Source: Bryoerythrophyllum caledonicum
Taxonomy: Eukaryota; Streptophyta; Bryopsida; Pottiales; Pottiaceae
Assembly (NCBI GenBank): GCA_963971425.1
Contig: OZ020516.1
Location: 17,534,593 to 17,598,592 of the forward strand
Direction of reading: 5' to 3'
Length of the DNA stretch: 64,000 bases
The notes under the pieces were generated by a model. The model was not told where the DNA came from. It saw only the letters and a program-made list of their open reading frames with translations, and did no database searches. Made by a program: the position numbers and the translations under genes. Of the stretch, positions 10,641-22,087 are shown one piece after another; the first letter of the stretch is position 1, and each line of letters begins with the position of its first letter.

Positions 10641-13365
10641 TGTGTCCTAGCTGAAGAGGTGATAGGTGTGATGCTTCTAGTTGTGATATGGTAACCAGAT
10701 CTAGATCTATCTGTGCATGTTTGACGTGGGTGGTGCAGGATCGAGAACTAGATCTGGGCCAACACAGAGCCCCGCTTCAGATTCACTCTCCCATGCTAGT
10801 ACTAGATCCTTTGCAGCCCATTCAAACTAGTGACATCAGATCAAGATCTTGCAATCCCTGCCAACACTTTTCACAACTTAGAAACATCTTCTAGCAACAA
10901 AAACGAGGTGCTCAACGGGATCTGCAATAAGGCCCAGCATTCCTCATTGCATTTTGCTTCGTGTTTGCGCCTAACACCTAAAACCTCTCCTCACCAGGTT
11001 TTGCGGAGCTACTCTCTAGACATCTCGACATTGGTACAATAGTGCCACAATCCTCACATGTGTTGCCATCTTCCTATCAAGATTGTTTTGAATGGTTTTT
11101 TAGCTTTTCAACCATCCAAACTTGCCTACGACCATGGTACATGAAGGCCAACTCAAGTCGGCATGGTCATATGACATTTTCATGTGCCAGCTGACCTGAC
11201 GTTTGATGCTAGGCCAATTTTAGGAAATGACAATAGGTGGATGAAGATGAAATTGTGCTGAAGTTACAAAGTCCTCCACTACAACCACCATTAACTTTTG
11301 ACATCTACTAAGTTCTTACCACGTCCATCTATTGGCGCTAGATTTGACTATAACTTATGGAACGGATTGGTGTAGATGAATGCACTTTAACTTTGTTTTT
11401 TGTTATAATTTTGCTTTTTGTTGGCCCACACTATAATTTTAATTCTTTTCAGCCATTTCTTTTGGTTGTCAATTGTGACAATTTCACACCATAACACTTC
11501 AAAATTGTTGATTCTAGTGCAATGAAGAAGGAAGGAGACAAAACCTTACTTTTATAATTTTGACCATACTGTTACAAGACATGGCGTCGAGGGCCTCTCC
11601 GAATCGTAGTTTTAGGGTAGATTAATTTGTTACTAATCTATCGGTGTTTAGAGACGAATGGCAACGTACTGCATTCATCCGTGGATGATTTTCAACCACT
11701 TAGGGTTGTATGTGTGTGCGTATAGCGCCGCACACGTCCTTGACTTGAGGTCTTTGTCAAGTCAAGCTTTGTGAGTGAGCTAGAGAGTGTTTACTAATTA
11801 CCTTTGCTTGTAAGTGATTCTTTGTCATTAGTAAAGGCTTCGCATTCGCTTATAGTACTTGCACTCGTTGATTCTCCCTTGATGGAGTGCAGAACAGTTG
11901 ACTACGTGAGTGATTTTATACTTGTTCTCTGGGGGTGTATTACGTATATTTGTTTTAGGATATATAATTTTCATTTATTTGATGTTGGTTAGAACTCTCG
12001 ATCTGTTGTGGTTATCGATCTTTTTTACACGTCAGAAGGATCCAAATTAAGACTTATAAAGTAACATACTCACAAAATTTCAAAAACTTTGACTGCACAG
12101 ATTGAATGATTATAATATTTGAAGTCAATCAAATGGTTCATTTTCTTTTCTAGGTTTAGTGGATCAGCATCAGCAGACTTTGACTTCACTTGGTATCAAA
12201 TTTTTGCACTACACAAGGTCTAAATCAATTTTCATTGTGTTGAACATGATGTTAGTTCCCTGTACACCAATTTTTAAGGTAGAGAAGGAAAGTAGCGTAT
12301 TCAAAACAAGTGTGCAAGGAGTGGAGGTTCAAAAATTGTCAATTCACGTTTTATTTTTTTGAAAGTACTTTAAAATGTTTTAGAATGATAATTCAAATGG
12401 TCAATAAGAAGGTTCTCATCCGATATTGTTGTTGGAAAAATATAAAGTGGAAAATATGAAGATCTCTAGGTTTTTTATGTAGAAAAGATTATGTTTTTTT
12501 CCCCACTTGCCTGAAATGTGTAAATATATTTGACTTGAGTTAAAATAAAGACAAGCAATCTTTTTTGACATCTTCGAAGAAGATGACATGCTCAATATGT
12601 ATGAAAAATCTCAATGTCAATAGAAACTTCTAGCAAAATTTTGGAGTTGTTTGGAGTTTCCATTTTTAACTTTGAGTGGTGCTAACTTTCAAACCATGAA
12701 TCCAAAAATAATAATAAAAATACCTCCACAAATCCCTTACTATAGACAATCTAGTATAAAAATTTCAATTCATTTTTTTTTGAATTTTTGAATTTTTGGA
12801 ACATGCCCAAAATCAAAATCGTCCTCCCTTGCTTAAATGGTCATTTAGGGGTTAATACACTAAGACAAATTCTAGCAACTCACCAAAATCCTTGCTATGC
12901 TCTTCTTACAATTGTGATATTACATCATTACTATACATCACACCATGATATCTCAAGGTGAGTAAATACATTTGAAATTCATTAATCTACAAATCCAATA
13001 CTTTCATTTATCATCCACAAATCTCCAAATAATATGTACAGTCCAAAGTTTAGGATTTAATATAAAAGTCCAAAATTAGTCAAATATGGTACATAAAAAG
13101 GAAGCATGAAAATCCTCATGCTCTCTACCTTTTCCATTTCTTTTCTTTTCAGGAATGATTTTCACGAAAACTCTAATGTCTCCAAACTTTCAACTTAGCA
13201 ATAGTTTTGAAATTCTTCCTTCAAAAACGTAGTTGTGGTCCTTTAGGGTCTAAGACCAACTCAATCATAAGTAGAAGAAGTATAACATACTTTTCCATCA
13301 AAAGAAATGTCACATACACATGTAGCGTTGTCATTAAAATTGTGTTATTTATCTAGTGTTAATTG
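10641..13365. other. Intergenic, degenerate repeats
   Basis: No supportable gene. From about 12,000 the sequence is AT-rich. The stretch at about 12060-12130 resembles 41570-41640 and the reverse complement of 60690-60760, and about 12838-12855 has a '...tttaggggttaa' end like the TTAA-flanked element at 60 kb, so this is probably an old member of that repeat group. Confidence 0.5.
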
Positions 13366-13663
13366 AGGTAACACTACTAGTAACCAACCACAACCCATAA
13401 TCAACACCTATAAAATTGGGATTTATTCAACCCACTTCCATCCCATCCAAATGGATGTTTGCTATCAATCAAGAGTCATGACCCCTTACTTTTGGACCAT
13501 GGGATAAACATAAACACTTTAAAAATTCATAACTAATTCACATTTCATCGGAAAAATATGAAATCACTTGGATTGAAATTGTACTTCTAATGGCTATCAC
13601 TGAAAAATGATTTTATAAATATTTGTGCTCTCCATACACATTAACTTGTCGTTTATAGAGGGG
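13366..13663 (+). mobile_element. R1 repeat (MITE-like), copy a
   Basis: About 298 bp bounded by AGGTAAC at the left and GTTACCT just past the right GGGG end. Internal blocks (CAACCCACTTCCATCCCAT, CCCCTTACTTTTGG, AAATCACTT, TAACTTGTCG) are shared with copies at 40.88-41.21, 42.39-42.72/49.80 and 50.03-50.97 kb. Its right end abuts the stop codon of the GT4 gene. A non-autonomous DNA transposon is the best guess; no coding capacity. Confidence 0.7.
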
Positions 13664-13667
13664 TTAC

Positions 13668-16600
13668 CTAACTCGTCTTAGACAAAACAGTTTGCAACAC
13701 AACGCCGAGTCTCTCACACATATGATGCTCCATGAAATTTTGTTTCACTCGGACATATCCTCGTCTGCCCATCTTCACCCTCAATGCCTTGTCAAAGGTG
13801 AGATCCCTTATGTTTTGCGCTAGTAAATGCACCCCCTGCTTCCCCACAGGATGTAATCTCCCACTGCTTCCATTCACCACAATCTCCACCGTCCCTCCAG
13901 CTGCTGTGCCCTACATGTAGCAAAGAACCCTTTAACCCTTTAGCGCATTTTGAGCTCCTCATTAGCTTTCCAACGGATCATTCCAATCTCTAATCCGTGT
14001 AGGCATCAACAAACTACAGTGATTTCCATGAATTAGAGTCGTAGTTTTTTGTGCTGAAATGTACCGACTATGTCAATAATGTTTTGTCTAATCTACCACA
14101 CTCATAGATTGTCTCTCAGTCTCATGGTCCATGTAGGCGCTGGAGGGGTTAAAGTTTAGATCAAGTGAGCTATTGGATTCTAATTTAGCGTTTTGTTTAG
14201 GGTTCAAATGCCAGATGTACACCCACCAATATTGGCAACTGGAAAGCCATGGCTTCAATTGTGATTCGTCCAAAACACTCACCTCGACCCTGCGCGTCCA
14301 ACCAACAAAAATGGAATTTAAACCTTTAGGACCTAACGACTATTTTTGTGTTGTGTGGGCAATGTTAACCTCCCCAATAAGCACTACAGGAGGAAAATTT
14401 GAGCTGTGACTTCGACGTGGAGCAAGATGAGCATCTACCGAGACCAGCACCACCAAAATCCATGCAAGCATTGGCGAGCTACAATGACTTCCATGATATG
14501 GATTCACAATGAAATATATCCACTATGTAGATGATATTCTACATAATCTATTACTCTCCCATGCCTTGTGAGCTCATCAACCTCAAGCATAGGACTTTTG
14601 TTTTCCACAATGTTAGAGTAAACTCACCCAAAGTTTGAATAAGATCGCTTCAAGTTGATCTCGATGGGTGAAATTAGCTCAGCGAAAGAAAAATGGCCAT
14701 ATTCATTAAATTGAGACATTTTACAAAGTCTGAGACTTCCATCCCTACTACTGTCAAGTTCAAAGTCACTCATCTGAGACTCGGAAATGTCTCAATTTAA
14801 AGAAGAGAGCGTTAAAAGTAGATAATATTCAGAGTTTATTTTAACACGACTAAAAAAACTTTAAAAACCACCGAGCTTTTCTGCACTAACACATGATACT
14901 GATGTTGTGTTCGATGAAAGATCACCTATTTAGAGTGGACGAATAGTAGTGATATTCAAACAAATTCATTGAAACGTTTGGGTGACTTTCACAAAACAGA
15001 ATGGAGAGGCTCTTGTGAAGTAGTACCTGAGCGTTCTGCACGAGGACATCAGAGGCAGCCAAGTAAGGAGCAACGTCCACCGACTTGTTCACAAAATGCA
15101 CCGCGCTTTCCAACGCGTTTTCCTTCACAAAATCACGTAGCATGGCTTCATACTCGTGAGCAGCCCAGTCACTCCCCACCAGCAAAGCATGCACCTTCAG
15201 CTCCCGCTGTTGCTGCGCCGTGTTGATCTCCCTCACCATGTCCACTCCCTCGACAAAAGCCCTCAGAAACAAATCCTGTCCCTTGCCACGCGAAACACCT
15301 GAACAAAAGAAAGAAAAAAACACTCAAGTTCTGGGCCAAAAACAGCACTGGACTGAAAGGACTGCAGCTAGATTTTGTATTGAGAAGTGCGAGGTTAAGG
15401 TGATGAGAGCACACTATTTATCATCGCAAACACAACATCAGTATCGTGAATCTCGAGCGTTTGGCGCACGCGCTGCCTCATTGATGCTCTTCCAACTGGA
15501 TCCTCAGCAGCAAGCATCAGCTCTTGCCTGTTGCCCAAGTGTACTACATGTGTCTTGGGCAAACCAATCCTGAAAACCGTATCATGACATAGGTTAAAAC
15601 TATCTTGACAAATCTGTTCAAACCATCACCAACACAAAATCCAGATCAAAAGCCCACACTCAGTTTCACCTGCAGCACTCTTGACCACCCTACAACATTG
15701 TTTCAGAATTCATTGTTTTTCGTCCCTGGAACGTACACTTTCAACAGCATATTGCATCCACCTGATTCCTGAAAAAACTACAGCCAAGATGAATGGGAAA
15801 ACAACGCAGGGTGGTCAAAAGAACCGCAGCTGAGATTCTCTTGTACCAATACATCAACCAACAATGTTAGCCTCGACAAGAAGAGGTTACAGGGAAGGCA
15901 TCAGCTTTTTTTTATCACAGATCGAGATCCTAAAGACTAATTCTGAACATGCTGAACAATACATCAACCAACAAGGTTACTCTCAGAAAGAAGAGAGGTC
16001 ACAGAAGATGGAAAAATATCAGCTATATATGAGATGGAAATCACAGAAGAAGAGCCTAGAGATCCTGTGACTGTAGAGAGAACCTCAAGCGCTCTCTGGT
16101 GCGTGTTCGCCAATACTCCGCGGCGGCGTGGGAATCGATCATCACGCCTGCCACTCGGGGGAGGTGCCGCACATACTCCATGGCGAAGTAGTGGCCCCGC
16201 ATCTCGTGGATCCACCACAGCGTCTTGACCAGCACCTCGCTGGATTTCACTCCGCCTAATTCCCTGAGCATGGCGTCCATCCATTTCCCTGCCACGGCTG
16301 TGTTGAGAATCACCAGATCTGCGGCTCTCAGTGCCGACACCGTCCTCGTCCCTCGCGCTGGCGTGATCTGAGCACACACAACGTAACGAATCGGTCATCA
16401 AACATAAATCCTTTTGCAAATTACACAACGGGAAGGCACCTGTAGTCCATGATTGAGTAGCTTCGTCTCCAAAGAGGCAACCACTGGATCAGAACCGGTT
16501 CTCTTCTTATTCGCCGTCACCCAGACAACATGAGCTCCATTTCGTCGCAGAATGCTCCCCAGCTCCATCAGCAGCAACGGCCCGCCTGCACGTCCGTGAA

Positions 16601-16880
16601 AAGAAAACCCTAAACCCTTGGAAAAAGACACCAAAACACAAGATGAAGAGCCTGACAATGTACAACCCGAAACACATGAAAAAAGGTGAAGAGACCGACC
16701 GGATAAAGAGAGCTCATGAGAGACCAGAAGCACGCTCTTCCCGCCCACGAACCGAAGGCCGCCATTCAGAGGCTCCTGAGCTACTAACGTAACGCCACTG
16801 AAACAGAATGCGATGAAGAGGAGACACGCAAACGTCACGGCATTTCTGATCGTAGAAGACGCTCGACAACAACGCCTCAT
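13668..16880 (-). CDS. GT4-family glycosyltransferase (plant UDP-glycosyltransferase-like, Golgi type II)
   Basis: Seven exons on the minus strand: 16880-16700, 16585-16440, 16367-16084, 15569-15415, 15298-15027, 14289-14227, 13910-13668, giving 1344 nt and 447 aa with consistent phases and GT-AG borders. A signal anchor spans about residues 13-33. Plant-family landmarks follow in order: HELSLSGGPLLLMEL, LNTAVAGKWMDA, WWIHEMRGHYF, DSHAAAEYW, PKTHVVHLGN, SVSRGKGQDLFLRAF and VHFVNKSVDVAPYLAASDVLVQN. The 63-nt exon carries GRGECFGRITIEAMAF with the EX7E pair E350/E358, then GTAAGGTVEIVVNGSSGRLH. These match the Arabidopsis At1g75420/At1g19710 group; the acceptor is not established. A short TTAA-flanked element sits in the last intron, and an R1 repeat starts right at the stop codon. 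Confidence 0.9.
13932..14152. mobile_element. TTAA-flanked short TIR element in the last GT4 intron
   Basis: Between TTAA at 13932-13935 and TTAA at 14149-14152 lies a 213-bp unit starting CCCTTTAGCGC and ending GCGCTGGAGGGG, whose reverse complement is CCCCTCCAGCGC. TTAA targets and C-rich termini resemble piggyBac-type MITEs. It lies wholly inside intron 14226-13911. Confidence 0.55.
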
Positions 16881-17969
16881 GGTGATGTCAAACCCCTAGA
16901 TACCCATGGGCGCCAAAACGAGGGTAGAAAGAACCGTGACGCTGCTGCAGCCTGTGATGCCTGCGCAGACAGTGGATGATGGAGGTGAGCGAGGTGAGAA
17001 GGACAAGAAGTGTCGGGTGATTGTGCTACCAGAAGTATCTTGGCGTGGTGAGCAGGAGCGGGCGCAGCATGGCGCGCACGAACTTGGTGACCGCCACATA
17101 CACCACCGCGTACCGGCGCTCCTGCAGCGCCCACAAGTTGCCGATGCACACTCGTACGCTATCCATCATTCTCGCCCTCCATCACAGACACGAAAATACA
17201 AGGCACCACCCATCGTGCGCGCTCTCTCACTCAGCTAACAAACCACGCCGCGGACGCGAAATATCTCTACCAAACCCCCACCTTTTCGGAGGAAGATTCA
17301 CCGACAGAAAGCAGTAATATTGTAATAAACACAGGCAAGGCCCTCACACCGACTGAAATGGAATTGTTTGAACAGTTCTTACAAGTTTCGTGGAGATGCA
17401 AATTCTAGCAACGAATGTGATACAATCATCGGCGCTAGATCCACCGCCAACTGAGAGCGCGACAGCGGCGCTGGCCAAATCACGACACGAGCGCCTCACC
17501 ACCACCCGAGTATCACAGTAGTATCTCACTAGTATCACCCAAGTATTGAGGAGAGGTATCACACCGATATCACACCGATATCGCACCGATATCACATCGA
17601 TATCACATCGATATCACCCGAGTAAAGCACCGACAACCGCACGTTGCCAGTACTGTAAGTTGCTTGCGGTAGCTGTGACGATGAGGGATTTTGTGGGAGG
17701 TGACAAGTAACAAGTTGGTTGGGGATGACGAAATAAGACTTTTATATGTATTATGAAAGTCTTCGAAAGTTTTGATTCTAATTTCTTGACATAATGAGAA
17801 ATTAAAAGTCCACTTTGTATGTTTTTCAGGTCAGAAGCGGGCACGACAACATTGGAGGAGGAATCCGGTAGCGACAAAATCACTTGGGTAAACTAAACCT
17901 AACCCTAAGCTACACCCTACCCTATCCTAGAAGAGGATAGAGGGATCCCTTTTGTTTACCCCCGGTCAA
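16881..17969. other. Upstream region of GT4 gene with an 11-bp minisatellite
   Basis: No gene recognised; 16881-17300 is probably GT4 promoter/5' UTR. At about 17560-17625 there are roughly six copies of an 11-bp unit (ATCACACCGAT and variants), with further degenerate copies from 17510. A telobox-like stretch (ctaaacctaaccctaag) is at 17893-17910. Confidence 0.6.
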
Positions 17970-18186
17970 GCGTTGCACCAAGCCTCAATCTTGGGGGGGT
18001 CCATTTTCTGGCCTTCTCACTTTTGGAGCGCTAGAGGCTTTTTCTGGAAAAAAATTAGCCAAATTCGGGGCCTTTGCCCCGAACTTGCTTGAAGGACATC
18101 CCTGAAGATCAAATAGGGCCCCCCTCCAATATAAAAATAGGGGCCGGTTTTATCCCACCCCTTGAGCCTTAGGCTTGGTGCAACAC
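17970..18186. mobile_element. MITE with 16-bp TIRs
   Basis: The left end GCGTTGCACCAAGCCT (17970-17985) and right end AGGCTTGGTGCAACAC (18171-18186) are inverted repeats matching 15 of 16. Length is 217 bp with no coding capacity. The target duplication is not clear. Superfamily not assigned. Confidence 0.7.
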
Positions 18187-18599
18187 TAGTGGGATCCAAG
18201 AAAGAGAGGGTGAAGAGTAGGTGAGAGGGGGAGAATGTTACCTAAGGTAAAAATTAAAGCATAGGAAAATCCACTTTTGCATTGATAAAAAATTATATCC
18301 ATAAATTAGTACAATAGAAAATTACTACCATTCTAATGTAGTGGCCCATTGTCTTCAACAGGATAAGGATGTTCATGACTAAGTAAAGTAGACGCCACCC
18401 AAATATGTTCTGTAGTGTATTTATAAAATGGTGAAATCAACCCATAACCACTCAAAAAGTCTTAAAATGTTAGTAACTAAAAATAGAGTGTGGTGGCATT
18501 GGATCTTGAGGTGATCCGAATTGAGTTGCACTTCCCATAGGAGCTTCACATTGGTGGGCTTGCCTCAAAACTCTCGAAAGGAGGTACGGAATCGGGTCA

Positions 18600-19070
18600 T
18601 GCTTCAAAAGTTTCAAAAGGTGATCTTGTGCCAAAAATTTCATGGTGAAGTAACAAGTTTTCAGCCCTAGGGAGGGTGTCGAAGTAGGAAGTAGTGAAAT
18701 GCTTTCCCAGTTTGTTTCTCACAACTACACATGTTGGTAGACCTAGGATATTGTTTTTTGTGTGGATGTTTTGGACTTAAAATTTTTTCACACGTGTAAT
18801 CAACGTAGATGTGGTCTCACGCCAAAAATTCCATGGGCGAAAAGAAAAAATCTCAATCCGTCAGAGGATGTCAAAGTTGGCAGCTGTGAAACTTTTCTCA
18901 CAGCTACACATGTTGGTGGATTTTGAATACCTTCTTCGGTATTCATCTCCTGCCTTGAAATTTGGCACACAAGTTATCAACATAGAGATGATCTTGTGCC
19001 AAAAATTTCATTGGGTAAACCAACAATTTTTCAGCCCTCAGAAGGGCGTCAAAGTTGGCAACAATGTGGA
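18600..19070 (+). repeat. Diverged tandem repeat, about 180-190 bp unit, about 2.5 copies
   Basis: The block 'tcttgtgccaaaaatttcat' or a variant recurs at about 18622, 18813 and 18990. It is followed each time by a 'cag/gtcaaagttggcagc'-type block, and the first two copies by 'ctacacatgttggt'. No coding sense. Confidence 0.65.
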
Positions 19071-19707
19071 CTCTATCCTGAAATTGCAAAAACGCCAATT
19101 TGAGTGTCACCCCACTGTACTGTACGTTACAATGAAAACAGGCTATCTATACAAAGGCTATCATATGGAGCTTGCGTTTATGCACATGCATGGCCGCTTC
19201 CCAACATGATGGCCTGAGTATCAGGACACATGTTTCGGACCGGATATATCACGGGTATCAACTGATAATCTCTCAATTACTACCCGTGATATAAGCGCAC
19301 GTGAAGATCAGGATGCTCGTCATGAATTCCTGCGTGAATCCCTCCACAAGACACTGTTCTCAATTGATATTCCCTTAATACCCGCCAGAAACTCAGGCGA
19401 TACTGGCCTTAGACCTATGGAGCGGTCGTTGGCTCCGTTAAATACCCGCCGAATACTCGGATAGTACATGGGAAAATCCGCACCGGTACCCTCTCAATAC
19501 ACCCGCAATACCCTCCGAAGAACCAGGCATTCATGTTCAAGCTCGCAAACGCGACGCACACAATTCCCTCGCATTAGAATGCGGCTCATGGAGTTGCAAG
19601 TTGCCGCCATTCTCGAAAGCTTGTTCGGTGACAGAGATGGTGCGTTGCGGCGGTGATCCGTAAGATGAAGCGGAGGAGAGGGCGCAGGAGATTGGAGAAC
19701 AGCAGCC
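19071..19707. other. Upstream region of the polyprenol kinase gene
   Basis: No gene seen. It contains repeated ATACCCG-type motifs (for example 19376-19385, 19441-19450 and 19490-19513) and a possible 5' UTR/promoter for the gene starting at 19708. Confidence 0.4.
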
Positions 19708-20742
19708 ATGGGCGCGACCAGCTTGGGAGCAGCAGGAGGAGCAGCACTTGCAGGAGTGGGAGCTCAATCGCTGCTCCTCACCAAGCACCGGCGGTTTTTT
19801 CCTCGTAGCGCCTCAACCGTTGGTCGCAATCAGGTTCGATTCCATCGCGTGCGAGCTTCGAGTCTTCCATCTCAGCAGCGGATAAGCCTGCGTTTTTCAT
19901 CTCAGACACACGCTGCAAGCTTAGGGCAAGCGTGTGAGCCTCAGCAAGCGCTCATTGGAATCGACGGGGGCGCGTGGGGATTGCCGCCTGTGCAGCATGA
20001 CCTGGGCGTGACGCTGGCGGTGCTCGTCGGGGGATGGGCGTGGGTGCGCGTGTTTGACTTTCTGACGAAGCGGGAGTATTTAGGGCAGAAGCTGAGCCGG
20101 AAGCTGGTGCACATCACGTCGGGGTTGCTATTCGCGGCCTGCTGGCCGTTCTACAGCTCCCTCCCCTGGGCGCAGTACCTCGCAGCTCTGGTGCCCGGGA
20201 GCAACGGCGTCCGCCTGCTGGTTTACGGGTTAGGGTTTCTCAAGGACGAGGGTTTGGTGAAGTCTGTGTCCCGGGAGGGCAATCCCCGGGAGCTTCTGCG
20301 CGGGCCGTTGTATTATGTCATAGTGTTAATCTTCGCCACGGTGCTGTTCTGGCGCGACTCGCCCGTGGGAGTCATGGCGCTGGCGATGATGTGTGGAGGG
20401 GACGGCATTGCGGATATCGTTGGGAGAAGGTTCGGGGCGAGGCGCACGCTGCCGTGGAATTCCGGGAAGAGCTGGGCGGGGAGCGTTGCCATGTTCCTGT
20501 TTGGATTCCTCGTGTCGTACGCGGCTCTGTGTTACTTCTCCGCCATGGGATTCTATCAGCTGGACACCAATGGCACTCTTGTGCGCCTGGCTGTGGTTTC
20601 CCTGGCTGCTACCGTTGTGGAGTCGCTTCCTATCTCGACTAAGCTTGATGACAATGTCACTGTGCCGTTGACGACTGTCGTTGTGGGAATGCTGCTGTTT
20701 CCTCCCGGTGCCAAGGTGCTTGGAATCCCAAACCTTATGTAA
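19708..20742 (+). CDS. Phytol/farnesol kinase-like membrane protein (VTE5/FOLK family), plastid
   Basis: A single-exon 344-aa protein. Residues about 1-70 are Ser/Arg/Ala-rich and acid-poor, like a chloroplast transit peptide. Then comes the polyprenol kinase core with about six membrane helices: EYLGQKLSRKLVHITSGLLF, the GPLYY region, CGGDGIADIVGRRFG (about residues 229-243), LPWNSGKSWAGS (about 248-259) and VVESLPISTKLDDNVTVPL near the C-terminus. The family phosphorylates phytol or farnesol with CTP as donor; VTE5 feeds phytol recycling into tocopherol synthesis. Sequence alone does not separate VTE5 from FOLK. It has no introns, unlike all its neighbours. The start gives a full transit peptide and follows a non-coding region. 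Confidence 0.88.
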   Translation: MGATSLGAAGGAALAGVGAQSLLLTKHRRFFPRSASTVGRNQVRFHRVRASSLPSQQRISLRFSSQTHAASLGQACEPQQALIGIDGGAWGLPPVQHDLGVTLAVLVGGWAWVRVFDFLTKREYLGQKLSRKLVHITSGLLFAACWPFYSSLPWAQYLAALVPGSNGVRLLVYGLGFLKDEGLVKSVSREGNPRELLRGPLYYVIVLIFATVLFWRDSPVGVMALAMMCGGDGIADIVGRRFGARRTLPWNSGKSWAGSVAMFLFGFLVSYAALCYFSAMGFYQLDTNGTLVRLAVVSLAATVVESLPISTKLDDNVTVPLTTVVVGMLLFPPGAKVLGIPNLM

Positions 20743-21183
20743 CGTAGGCTCTCAGGTTTAATGTATAATCATGGGAAAAAGAGAGTATTACAGTAGAAGG
20801 ACATGAGGCGAAGGATATGGAAACGTACCAATTACGTATGCTGGAGCTGTGATGTATCTGTGAAATGGAATTTGTTCCTTTCGCACATTCAATGAAATGT
20901 GTGTGCATCCTTAGATATCCAACGCAATTGCAGAGAAACCAGATGCAGCTTCGTACCGTGTGCAATCCGAAAAAATCTTGAATGGAAGCACCTCAATTGT
21001 GCGCACACCGTTGTCATTCTGTTGAAACACCTCTCTACCTCATCTAACCTACAAATGCGAACCTCGAACTAAAGTGGAGGTTCGAATGATCTCTCGTTTA
21101 TCAAGACACGTTAACAATCACCGAGAAATAATAACCTAATCATCTTCCGCTACTCCATTTACCATGAATGATCCTTTCTCTCC
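20743..21183. other. Intergenic between convergent genes
   Basis: 3' flanks of the polyprenol kinase gene (plus) and MZM1 (minus). No additional gene seen. Confidence 0.6.
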
Positions 21184-22087
21184 TCAGACAGGTTCCAATT
21201 CACCGCCCTGGTGCTCTGGTTTCAGCTTCATTTCTGCATCATCCAAAACAAGAAAAAACATGAAGCATCAACCGACCACATAACCAGAAGACTGTCTTTC
21301 AAACATATTTTTAGATTCTTTGGGAAAGCGGTTCAGTTTCAAATATGTAGTCCAAAGGAGTTTACACTAGTCAATGCTTGGACCGGTAAATTAACACAAT
21401 GTCAAATGTTTTAGCATCGTGAGCTCACAAACTGAAGCCATCAAAGTTACAAACTTCATGACGATGAATTCGCAAATTACTGCACAGCGACCAACTTTTG
21501 TAAATTTTCGTAGCAACTAGCGACAATGAGGCCCAAAAACGAACTCTGAAGATTTGAAAAAACACTGCCAGAGAGCTTCGGATGCAAAGAAAACCCTAAA
21601 CCTAAATCTCTCCTCGACATCCTGGTCTCTCTTGACAATTTTAGCATCATAAGCTCACAAACTGAACGTCACAAAGCCATCAAAATTGCAGACTCCGTGA
21701 AGGTGGGTTCGCAAATTAATCAGCTAGCGACAATTAGACGTGAATTGCGCAGGATCACGAACGAAAAACTGTGAATTTTTTGAAGAGCATGAAAAAGAAC
21801 TGCCTGGGAACCCTAACCCTAACTCTTTCCAGAAACGCACCGTAATTCCCTCGTTCGTTCAGCTTCGCCTGCACGATGTTCACTCTCATGAACTCCACTC
21901 CCTCACGCGCCTTGCTGATGAGCTCGTCGAGCTCCGCGCCAGGCCCCACATTCCGGTGCGCCTCGAACTCCTCCCGGATCTGCTTGGCCGACAACGCGAG
22001 CATGTCGGGGTCGCCCGCGAAGCAGTGCCGCCGCGTGCGCATCAGTGATCGGAACACCGCCACAACCTCGCTCCGCGCCCCCGCCAT
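21184..22087 (-). CDS. MZM1: Mitochondrial LYR protein MZM1 (LYRM7-type complex III assembly factor)
   Basis: Two exons on the minus strand, 22087-21841 and 21233-21184, join in phase 1 to give 98 aa. The protein reads MAGARSEVVAVFRSLMRTRR at the start (LYR-like F-R-S-L-M-R helix), then FAGDPDMLALSAKQIREEF, VEFMRVNIVQAKLNERGNYE and a short C-terminus KLKPEHQGGELEPV. This is the full length and order of plant MZM1, which in yeast and animals (LYRM7) stabilises the Rieske Fe-S protein during complex III assembly in the mitochondrial matrix. The 607-bp intron holds telobox sequence (about 21811-21826) and a direct duplication (about 21414-21520 and 21643-21740). The gene is divergent from the calcineurin B-like gene, 293 bp between start codons. 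Confidence 0.88.
21414..21740 (+). repeat. Direct duplication inside the MZM1 intron
   Basis: The segment beginning 'gctcacaaactgaa' recurs about 227 bp apart (21422 and 21651), with 'gccatcaaa', 'ttcgcaaatta' and 'ctagcgacaat' blocks conserved in the same order. It is moderately diverged. Confidence 0.6.

Noticed and set aside
13668-16880. GT4 gene as a pseudogene lacking the EX7E exon
   Set aside because: At first the catalytic exon seemed missing, but a 63-nt exon at 14289-14227 with proper splice sites carries GECFGRITIEAM, so the gene is intact.
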